Assembly: GCA_023525975.1 (NCBI GenBank)
Contig: CM042032.1
Coordinates: forward strand, 75,910,260-75,974,259
Direction: 5' to 3'
DNA: 64,000 nt
Source of the DNA: Smallanthus sonchifolius
Lineage: Eukaryota; Streptophyta; Magnoliopsida; Asterales; Asteraceae
The number at the start of each line of letters is the position of its first letter. Within the stretch, counting starts at the first letter, position 1. The translations under genes were made by a program, and so were the position numbers. Shown one piece after another: positions 37,010-47,308 of this stretch. The notes beneath the pieces were generated by a model, which worked only from the letters and a program-made list of their open reading frames with translations, did not search any database and was not told where the DNA came from.

Positions 37010-37202
37010 TACTTGGCAATAGCAATATTAGCTTTTACTAGTTATTTTAGTGATTTTTGGTTTGTTTTGTTTCCTGTTGAGTCTTGTGTGCTACTTGTCT
37101 TCTGTGCTATTAGTGAGTCTTATCCGAGTGTCTAATTTAGAATCGAGACTTTCTGTGTGTCTTTGAGTCTTTGTTCTGTTTCCTTCTAGAGTCTTTCTGT
37201 TT

Positions 37203-40163
37203 ATGCACCATACTCGCTCGCAGGGATCACCACCTTATTAAGCTTTCTTAGAGCCCGAGCGAGACTTACACGATCGCACCCGCGACTTCCGGGAGCGTTT
37301 GAAAGCATTGTACAGCACCCAGGTACGCCCTACTAGCCCAATCCCCTTTCCACAAATGGGCGACGCTGACCCACCAGCGAGGCGTACAGTACACCAGAGG
37401 GCCAGTGATGGGGTCACGGGCGCGAGATCTTTGATTACACGCCCCACTATACCGAACACCAATTCTTGGCAGATCCCATCACATGTCATGAGTAGATCAC
37501 TCATGCCACCCAATTCCATGGCCTCGAGGATGAGGATGCACCCGGACATTTGTCCCGCTTTGCGCGGATATGTGATACATTCAATATCACGGGTGTGTCT
37601 AAGGACGCAATCTACTTGTGTCTCTTCCCATTATCCATGTCTGGTCGTGCATCTACTTGGCTCGACACACTCCTAGACAACTCAATCACCACATGGGATG
37701 ATCTCGTAGCCAAGTTCTTCAAGAAGTATTATCCACCTTCCAGGGCCGCTCGCCTTTGGGATCAGATCCACTCCTTCCGGATGGATCCCGACGAGCCCTA
37801 TCGCATGGCCTAGGAGCGGTTCAATGTGGTGTTGAGCCGATGTCCCCAGCACGGTCTTTCTGACTGGGCACTAGTGGAGAAGTTCTACAATGGTCTCACC
37901 TTCGAGAAGCAGCAAATGTTCAATACATCTATGAGAGGCCATATCATGGAGAGTCTCGAGCTTGATGATTGCGAGGAAATTTTCGAGAGCTTCGCTCAAG
38001 CCGAACAGCAGTATCCATCTACTAGGACTTCCATTCCTAGTGCTAAGGCAACTACCTCTTCTCCTAGAGGTGTGTATCAGGTCACTCCTGATTCTAGCGT
38101 GGCTGCTGCACTCGCCTCAATGGCTAACGAGATCAAGGAGCTGAAGCTCAGTGCTCAGCGGTGTCAAGTGTGAAGGGGAGGCCACGACACCCGAGGTTGC
38201 CCCGTAAATAATCAGGAGCATGTGAGCTTTGCAGGCAACCAGAACCGAGGGTACAACAACTACAATTCATTTGGCTCGGGATGGAGATCTGGTAACAACC
38301 CATCTGGGTTTAATGCCCGCCAGTATCAGTATGGAGGAGCTGAAGGAGGAGCAAGCTCGGGAAGCAGTGTCAACACAAAGAAGATCGAAGAGATGATAGA
38401 GAATCAGACACAGTTGCTTGCTCAGTTAGTGCAAAATGACAGGGATGCAAGGCAGAGATTGGATAGCCATGACACTCTCTTGAAGAATCAACAGTCGGCA
38501 TCCCAGGATCTGCAACGCACGGTAGGAGACATCGCTCAGAGCTTGAAAGGTCGACAGGGAGGTCCATCTTCAAGCTCCAACGCTTCAGTGATGGCCGTGT
38601 CAGTCAGTAGTGTGGAGAAGAAAGAGGTTGTAGAGGATGACTCCCACTCGAGTAGATATAACATTCCGTCACCTGAGGAGGTCAAGAAGATTGACTAGAG
38701 AGCTCGATTTGCTAAGATCGATGCTAAGATGGCAGAGGAGCAGGTGGACGAGGAGGAAGTAGTTAAGATGCCTGTCGAGAAGGCAGAGGAGGAGAAGAAG
38801 GGGGCGGAGATGCAAACCCCCGAGATTGACCTGACTCGTGTTCCCTACCCAGCACGTTTGCTGCCATTCAAGCAAGCCAGGGAACACGGTTACTTCCTTG
38901 ACATGTTTAAACAACTCAAGGTCAATCTTCCGTTTATAGAGTTCCTCGAGTACATTCCTAAGTATGGAAAATTTCTCAAAGATCTTCTTTCCAACAAGAA
39001 GAAGCTAAGGGGGGGTCTCTGAAGTCTCACTTAGTGAGCAATGCTCTACTGTGGTGCAGAGCAAGCTGCCCGAGAAATTGGGAGATTCGGGTCGTTTCAC
39101 GATCCCGTGTCTCCTAGGCAGTTTGCCCTCACATCACGCGTTGGCCGACCTAGGTGGTAGCAACAATCTGATGCCATATTCTATCTATAAACAGTTGGAC
39201 CTAGGTGAACTGCAGCCGACGAGCATGAGCATTTCCTTGGCTGACCTCTCAGTCAAGTATCCACGGGGAATTGTGGAGAATCTGTTATTGAAAGTAGGTA
39301 AGTTTGTCTTCCCCGTGGATTTCGTCATTCTAGAAATGGAAGTGGATGATAGAGTTCCACTCATCCTAGGACGCCCGTTCCTACGTACCGCCAAGGCGAT
39401 GATCGATGTCTTTGACGGGAAACTCACACTCCGTGTGGGGGATGAGATGATCACATTCGATACTGCTAAGTCTGAGAGGGATGTTGGCAAGCATAGCCAC
39501 TCCGCGTGCATGCTGAGGCCTTCACGGACAACCATTGGGACTCTGATCCAGAGATAGAAGTAGGTGAACCCGCCCCTAATTTAGAAGAACCATCTGAATG
39601 GGCGGTAGAGTTAGAAGGATTGTTAGATGAGCTGGACAATTATGGCGATGAGGTGCCTGATGATCTGCTGGAGATGATGGAAGAATTCGAAGAAATCATA
39701 GGTAAAACCCCAAGTGTGGGGAAGTTGGTGAAGGTTGTAGAGGATCCTGGAGATCCTGGTGGAGGCTTAGAAGTCACATCCTTAGAAATACCCTTACCCG
39801 AGCCTTTGCCCACCATAGTTTCTCATTCTGAGGGGAGAATTCCTAACCCTAGGCATAATTATAGTACCCCCTAAGTCTAAGCCACCCCGTAAGAGAACCC
39901 GTGTGTTGAAAGATCAATGTGAGTTTAGGGCAATGCAAACCCCAAGTGTGGGGACGTCGAGGGGTAAGAAGTTGCTAGGATATTTGATGCATATCATCTT
40001 CGGACCGGGTAGGTATAAGCTGTGGTGGAAGGACCTAAGTGATTTAGGTCCACTGTTTGATAGGAGTATGAGGATGTTGAAGAGTTGCAGGAGCGGTAGG
40101 CCGCGTAGGATGAAGGCAGTGCCGGTTAGGATCAAGGAGAAGCCTCCTAATAGGCTTGTTTGA
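37203..40163 (+). pseudogene. gag-pro: element B Gag-protease polyprotein
   Basis: It starts MHHTRSQGSPPY and would be about 985 residues. Capsid-type Gag: TWLDTLLDNSITTWDDLVAKFF to NGLTFEKQQMFN (37640-37930). The zinc knuckle near 38160 has lost a cysteine to TGA. The protease active site is mutated to ADLGGSNNLMPY near 39150, followed by VDDRVPLILGRPFLRTAKAM. An acidic linker follows, and the frame ends with FGPGRYKLWWKDLSDLG (39990-40045) and a basic tail. Stops at about 37236, 37811, 38171 and 38696 and one-base shifts near 37490, 39010, 39510 and 39865 inactivate it. The frame ends without any Pol domain. Confidence 0.9.
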
Positions 40164-40406
40164 GTCTCGGGCAAGTGCCCAGGATGTAAAGTTTGTGTGC
40201 TTTACTTGGTCTGAGTCCGTGTCTTTTTCGGTGTTTTTCGGTATGTGTTTTGTTTGTGTCAGTTTATACAGGGATTCATGTTCGATTCGGCAAAGGAAAT
40301 CATCAGGAACGAAGTTCCAGGTATTTTTACATTGGTTTTTATGCTTGGAATAGGTTTCTATTGGAATTTGGGTGAGAAGAAGTTAAGGGGTGAAAATATT
40401 TCTATG

Positions 40407-40573
40407 TATAAAAACCCCCCCTTAACTTTCTGTCACCAGCGGTCCCTCGTGGTATGCGTGGGTGTGTTTAAGGTTTCTCATGGTACGCGAGAGACAAAAG
40501 ACATTGTCGGCTTAAATGCCACTCCCTCGCGGTACGCGAGGAGTGGCCGCCTATTCTTCACGGTACGCGGGGC
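40407..40573 (+). promoter_or_regulatory. internal TATA-like box and second palindrome array of element B
   Basis: TATAAAAA at 40407 is followed by four CTCGCG..CGCGAG-type palindromes between about 40444 and 40573, including one perfect copy. It lies in the 3' non-coding region, 244 bp after the gag-pro stop. Elements A (32170-32306) and C (46935-47052) have the same array. Promoter activity is inference. Confidence 0.6.
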
Positions 40574-40941
40574 ACCCCTGGAAGTGCCTTTCTTCCTTGT
40601 TTTCCATGGTATCCCTCACCACACACCGTCATTCACCACTACTAACCATCCACCACCTCCCATCATCCACTACACCACTATTCTTCATCTACCATGGATC
40701 ATCTACCATCCATTACCATTCATACCATCCCACCACCTCTACCATGTGAAACTTGAAACCGTTCGTGACTGATGACCTACCTTGTTGGGGCATTCATGTC
40801 TATGTGTTTGCCACCCATCGAGTATGTTTTTCTGCATCTATCTATCTTCAGTCTTTAATTCTTAGTGAGTCAGTTTGAGTCAGTCGAGTCTTTATTTTTA
40901 ATTTGAATCAGTTTAATGTTGCGGGTTTGTTGTGAGGTTTA

Positions 40942-41210
40942 TTTTGCAGGATTTATCATTCCACCCGTACTCAATCTCCATTCGGGCGGGATCGATTATC
41001 ACTTATATGAAGTTTGTAAAGGCAACCCGGCAGTTTGTGCAACCGCGACTGAAATGCATACGGTGCACAAGAGGATGAACGAAGCTGGATTTTCATTTAA
41101 TCATATACATTACTAGCTAAGTCGATTCCTGTTTTGTTTTATTTTTGCATTTTTTTTTGTTGTGTCTTGCTTCACATTGAGGACAATGTGTCTTTCAAGT
41201 GTGGTGATAT
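40942..41210 (+). other. conserved exon-like block in the element B 3' region
   Basis: TTTTGCAG at 40942-40949 looks like a 3' splice site. It is followed by an open stretch reading FIIPPVLNLHSGG to FNHIHY, a hairpin CACATTG-AGGA-CAATGTG (41173-41190) and the purine motif AAGTGTGGTGA (41197-41207). The same order recurs in A, D and E, including the word CTCAATCTCCATTCGGGC (one mismatch in E). Function unknown. Confidence 0.6.
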
Positions 41211-42156
41211 GAGTGTTTAGTTGAGTCTAGTTTGTCTTGTTTAAAAAAATTAAAAAAATGAATTTTTTTTTTTGAAAAACGTCCTTGGAAATAATTGCAT
41301 ATACTTGGAAAATGTTAGTACAACTTGATCTACTTGTGAGTTTAAATGGTTAAATAATAGAAAACGCGTCTAATTAGTGATGTTTTGGTAGACCCGGCCA
41401 ATTGAATAGCTTAAATATCATGTGAGTGTTACTTAGGAATTAATTGATTTAAAATCATGATATCTTGTGGGTATTCATCTTAGGGTAAATGGTAATACTT
41501 AAACTGTCAAAATAGGTTGATAGGTACCACGTTAAGTTAAAATTTAGAGGTTTTTGAAAATTTCATGGCACACCACTCACTTTTTATGAGAATAAATCCG
41601 AGTTTCGGTGGCGCCCGCATCCATATTTTCCATAATTCTTGAGCTTATTTAATTGAAATCAAAGTTTCGCCTACGTGTCACACGTCGGGTTCCAGCCTGA
41701 TTGAAACACCACTGGGTTGATTCTTATGTGCTTCACTGATATGACTTAGTCTATGTGTTACCTTCCGGGATAGTGACTTGGTTGAACCGCCTCTAGACGA
41801 AAGTTAATTTGCTTATTAATGCTCATTATCATCCATTCATTCATATTTCATCTGATTTCTAAAAACCTGTAAATTTTAATTTAACGTGGTAGGGTAAATC
41901 TATATGGTTTGATCCGTGCCTAGATATAACTGTGAGACGGGATTAAGTAGAGTTGTAGCTTCTAGGTGTGAGTCACATAGGTTGATTGATAGCTGTATAA
42001 ATTGGAATTAGAACACGTAATGGGGGCTTGAAAGTTGGTGCTTGGGTTTAATCGGACAGAAATACTGATTATTGCTTATTAACGCGTGAGTATATTTTGC
42101 TAGGTAATTGTGTTTTTTAAGCTAGATCTAAGTTATGATTCCATTTGCAGCTTTTT

Positions 42157-43827
42157 CGAGGACGAAAAAAGGTTAAGTGTGGGATTGTTTGATGTAGTGC
42201 AAAGCACACATCTTTATTCCTAGTGTTTTGTGCGTTTTTAGATAGTTTTGTCTTTGTTTTGAGTCATTTTTGTTATGTACTGAGTCTATGATATATTTAC
42301 AGGTGCTTGTGATGATTACAAGTCAAATCATGAAGAAACCGAGCATGAGAGTGAAGTCGGAAGATCAAAAGAGAAAAAGTTGAAATTCCAGTTTCTCGCG
42401 GTACGCGAAGACCAGAAGGACAACTCTCACGGTACGCGAGGAAAGCCATATGAGGCCGCGACTATTTTGTTCCTCGCGGTACGCGAGGAACCCAACCCAA
42501 ATTTCTCGTGGTACACGAGGGATTTAATTTCCGTAAAACCCTAGATTTCGATTTTAAATACAATTCTTATGCCATTATTCAAGAAGTTCGATCTTTTGCC
42601 GTCTTGATAGAGCCAAGGGGCGATTCTGAGGCTGGAAAAGCCAATTAAAGAGGAAAGCTTGCATCTTTGTATTCTGGGTTTGTAGTTTTACGTATTCGTT
42701 TTGCAAGATTGGATTTTTACCTTTGATTTGGATGTTTGATACCATGGTTTTGTGTTTTTACTTCTGTTTTGGTTGTTTAAGCATGATCCTAGGCTAGAAC
42801 TTTGATATTACCTAGGTCACATGATATATACTTGTTAAAGTTAGATTTTTTATCGGGTTTTGGATTCTAATTAATGGTTTTATGATTTTGTAAGCAATCT
42901 TTGAGTTAAAAATTGTGATGAATATGTATGCTCATGTATGATTGTGTGGTTGATTATAATTCCTTGCGTTGATTGTGGTTGTTTTCCAGTTTGATCTTCG
43001 TATCTTGGTCATAGATCTTAGGGTTTGTGATTAGGGTGGTTTGCTAGATGTAGTAGCCATAGGAGTTGTCTTTGATTACTGATTAGAGTTGAGTGTGCAT
43101 CCTAATTCAATACCCGAGAGGTGAGAATTAGTCGTTTAGTCTTCGTCATTAGGAATCCGAGTGTCAGTTGTCCGAGAGGAAGCCAGTATTTGATGTCTAG
43201 TGATTGTTGCTATTCGTGTCATAGTTGTTATCTTGGGATTACCCCGTGCATTCTTTGAGAGTACTGGTAGACGGAGAGACTGAGAGGTAATCTGTCTATT
43301 ATGGTACTTTATCATAGTTGGAAATACCTGAGAAGTGATACAACAATCTGGTGAGTTGAGTACATCTTTAGGTAGCTTAGTTGGTGACACCCTGAGAGTG
43401 ATTAGGGATCCACTAGCTAGTCTTTAGTTGTCATCTTTAGAAACCCAGATCCATCACAGTTTCCAGAACCGGTAGAAGTTGTACTTTGCAAGTAGGATTC
43501 CGACCTAAGTAGTATTCTTCCCATCTTCTGATTTCACCTTAGATCTTGTTCTCGATAGTTGAATCAATCTTTGCTTTCTGCAGTCATTAGTTTAAATAGT
43601 AGTGTAGTAAACCCCCCAAACCAAATCATTCTTTAGTCTGAGTCAGGGTCTAGTTTTGTTACATAGTGTCTCTAGGGTTCGATAACTCGGTTTACCGTTA
43701 AGCTGTGCTACACTCGATAGGTACACTTGCGTGTTAGTGCGGTTTAGTTCATAGGTATTCCTATTATTACTTAGGAGTCTAGGTTAGGTTTTTATTATAG
43801 TTTATATAGACCGTCTGGACGACATCA
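42157..43827 (+). repeat. polypurine tract and 3' LTR of element B
   Basis: The purine tract GACGAAAAAAGGTTAAGTGT and following GGGA precede the LTR at 42190-43827 (1638 bp). The LTR array at 42395-42519 has a last copy CTCGTGGTACACGAG, again changed symmetrically. Confidence 0.9.
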
Positions 43828-46800
43828 TGTGTGCTGGACGGTCTATAAAAACTAACTATAAAACCTAACCTAGACACTCTAGCTTTAAATTTATAAATCT
43901 AAACTCAACCTAATACTAGACCACACAACCGGCAAGTGTACCGACCAATGTAGCAAAGTCAAATGAAGTTCGGATATCGAACCCACGAGACACTAGCGAC
44001 AACTCTATCTAGACTCTGACTCAACTAACTAAACTGAATTATATTGGGGGGATTTGTATAACTGAGATTGTAACTAATGAAACTCTCTAACTAACGACAC
44101 CAAATATAAAGCAAAAGACTTTAGACAACTCACAAATAGGGAAAGCACTACCTAGACTCTGAATCCTATGCATGTATCTTGGAAATCTCTCGGATACGGA
44201 AACTATGATGGAACCGGGCTCTTATAATACGACACACTTAGACAACCTAGTGGATCCCGGATCATTCCCCAGGTGTGACCTAATAGGAAACCTATGGGAC
44301 GTGTGAAACTCACCAGTTAGTTGGATCACCTCTCAGCTATCTCCAACAACACTAAAGTACTCGCTAGACAGATTACCTCTCAGTCTCACTATCTCAATAC
44401 ACCTTTCAGTGCAAGGAGTAACTTGACTTCACTTGACAAGACACGAAATGACAATGAATGCTAAGAAACCCTAGGAACCCTCCTTTCAGAGCAGTTGACC
44501 TAAAAACCCTAACACCACAGATTACCCGACAACTTCGCACCTCTCAGCTATTGAAGCAGGTAGAATACTCAATCCTAATAAACTCTCAATCGATGTTCCT
44601 ATGGATACAAGACAGTAAACCATAAACCAATCACATGCACACAGCTAGTGACCTAATATACAACCATACATGAAAGACATTCACAAAGTAGCATATGGAA
44701 CAATCAACAGATCATGAATCAAGATCAAATACGCATATACATCCAATCAAACAAAACCAAATTCTTTACTTTATTGTTAATCCATAAAAAAGTAACCGAA
44801 ATCCAAAATCAAACCAATAAACAAAACATAATCATCAAGATCTAGGTAGCTATGAAAGTCTAGCCAATCATAATGGTCAAAAACATCAAAACAGAAGAAT
44901 CAAATACATAAATCATGGTATCAATTTTGGAAAAATAGAACAACTAAAGATAACGAGAACCGGATGACGAAAACGACCCGATCTTCAATCTCCAACTTCT
45001 ATCCAAGTCTCTGATTGATCCTAGAAGCTTTCTCCCACTCAAAATCGCCAAAAAGCTTTCAACTTTACGTCTGGAATCGACTTTTCAACCCAAGAAACGG
45101 ACTTAAGCTTTTATACCTTAAAAATAGCTAAAAATGCCGACATTGGGGTCTCCCGCGTACCGCGAGGCCCATCGGTCTAGTCTCTCGCGTACCACCTCAA
45201 ATGACACCCCTCGTGTACCGCGATGGGGAAGGCTTTCATGTCTCGCGTACCGCGAGGGAACCATCTTCACAGAAAGTTTTGTTCTTTTATCCGTTTTGCC
45301 TCGTTCGCTCATGCCTTCACCATTCTTGATCGTTTAAGCTCCAAACTCACCCGATTACCTACAAACCAAGACACAACTCAGTACTAAACATAAACGACTC
45401 AATATAACTCTAAAGCTATACGAAAACGACACGAAACACACAGGAATAAGATGTGTGCTTTGCAACACATCAAACATCCCCACACTTAACCTTTTTTCGT
45501 CCTCAAAAAAGATCTCTACAATGGAATCACAACTGGAATACAAGCTTTAACAATCTTATAAATTTCATTAGCACAGATATAATTACGCGTTAAAATGCAA
45601 CAAATGATATTTCGATCCGACTAAACCCAACACCAACTATCAAGCCCCCGCTTGTGTTATAATTCCTATTTTACCAAGCATATCAATCAATATATTGGTC
45701 CCACACTCAAGAGCTACAGTTCCACCTAATCCCGTCTCACGGTCATGTTTAGGCACAGGTTAAACCGTATAGATTTCTCCCACCACGTTAAACTAAGATT
45801 TACATTTTTTTTAGAAATTAGATGAAATCATGTTTGAATGGTATGATAATGAACATTAATTCAAGCAAATGAACTTTCGTCTAGAGGCGTTTCAACCAAG
45901 TCGCTATCCCGGAAGGTAACACATAGACTAAGTTATATCAATAAGCACATAAGAATCACTTAGAGGTGTTTTCTCCAAGTGGCCATCCCGGAGGGTAACA
46001 CATAATCAAAACTCATACTTCTAATCAATTACTCATGAATATGGAATTATATGGATGTGTGCGCCACCAAACTCGGATTAATCTCATAAAAAGATAATGG
46101 TGTGCCAAGAAAATTTCAAAAAAAACTCTAAATTCTAGCTTAACGTGGTACCTATCACCCTATGTTGACAGTTTCAGTTTTTCTAACACCCTAAGATGAA
46201 AACCCAAAAGATTTCATGATTTAATTCAATTAATTAACCTAAACAACACGCACAAGATATTTAAGCTTTCAAATCGGTTGGATCTACCAAAACATCACAA
46301 ATTATACGCGTTTTCTATCATTTATTTTCATTTAAATTCTACAAGCATTTCCAGTTATACCTATCATTTTCCATTTTGCTTGCAAAAACTCTAATTCAAA
46401 GGACATTTTTTTGAAAATTTTTTAATTTTTTTTTAGACTTTTTTATAAAAGAAAAACAAACCTAAACAAACTAGACTCAAGACGTTTCCCATCCCCACAC
46501 TTGAACGACACATTGTCCTCAATGTGAACCAAGAAACAACGAAAAATAAAAATAACGACTCAAAAAATATAAAAAATAAAAATAGTAAAGTGGAAACGAC
46601 TTAGCTGGTAATGATAGCATGATTTTGTGCAGATTCAATCTTCCACTTGTGCAACCGTATAGCATTTCATTCGTGGCTTGCACATACACTCTGCTGGGTC
46701 CCCTTTACATGATTATAAGATTTGAACCGACCCCGCCTGAATGGAGATTGAGTACGGACGGTGTGATCTATACCTGCAAAATAAATCTCACACAAACCCA

Positions 46801-46890
46801 AACAGTATCAAATAGACCCAAAATATACACTCGGGTTCTAACCCGAGCACCAAACCTAATCAGGCGGCTTCTCTTTTATGCCGCCCCTCC
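43828..46890 (-). mobile_element. element E: family 2 LTR and 3' region
   Basis: The LTR is 43828-45472 (1645 bp, minus) and lacks its terminal TGA at the junction with B. It has its own palindrome array (45147-45263), and a TATA box TATAAAA on the minus strand at 45109-45115. The adjoining 45473-46890 matches the 3' region of element D: conserved block near 46735-46765 and hairpins CTCGGGTT/AACCCGAG and GGCGGC/GCCGCC near 46830-46885. No coding frame survives. Confidence 0.85.
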
Positions 46891-47308
46891 TTGTCCTTTA
46901 TAACTTATAGAGATGTGATGGGTCAAGTTTTTGAAACCGCGAAGAATAGGCGGCCACTCCTCGCGTACCGCGAGGGAGTGGCATTTAAGCCGGCAATGTC
47001 TTTTGTCTCTCGCGTACCGCGAGAAACCTCAAACACACCCACGCGTACCGTAAGGGGGTTTTTATACATAGAAAATTTTCACCACTTAACTTCTTCTCAC
47101 CCAAATCCCAATAGAAACCTATTCTAAGCATAAAAACCAATGTGAAAATACCTGGAACTTCGTTCCTGATGATTTCCTTTGCCGAATCGAACATGAATCC
47201 CTGCATAAACTGACACAAACAAAACACATACCGAAAAACACCGAAAAAGACATGGACTCAGACTAAGTAAAGCACAAAAACTCTACATCCCGAGCACTTG
47301 CCCGTGAC

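Larger units (their letters stand above)
35334..43827 (+). mobile_element. element B: family 1 Gypsy Gag-protease element
   Basis: 8494 bp with LTRs 35334-36985 and 42190-43827. Its parts in order are primer site, gag-pro frame, palindrome array, conserved 3' block and polypurine tract. No reverse transcriptase, RNase H or integrase is present in the 5.2 kb interior. Its right LTR abuts another LTR directly, so no matching target duplication could be confirmed. The left flank is ACCTC. Confidence 0.88.

Noticed and set aside
35539..42519. Regularly repeated palindromes resembling a CRISPR array
   Set aside because: The copies are few, spacing is uneven, the intervening sequence is conserved between copies of the array, and the context is a plant LTR retroelement.
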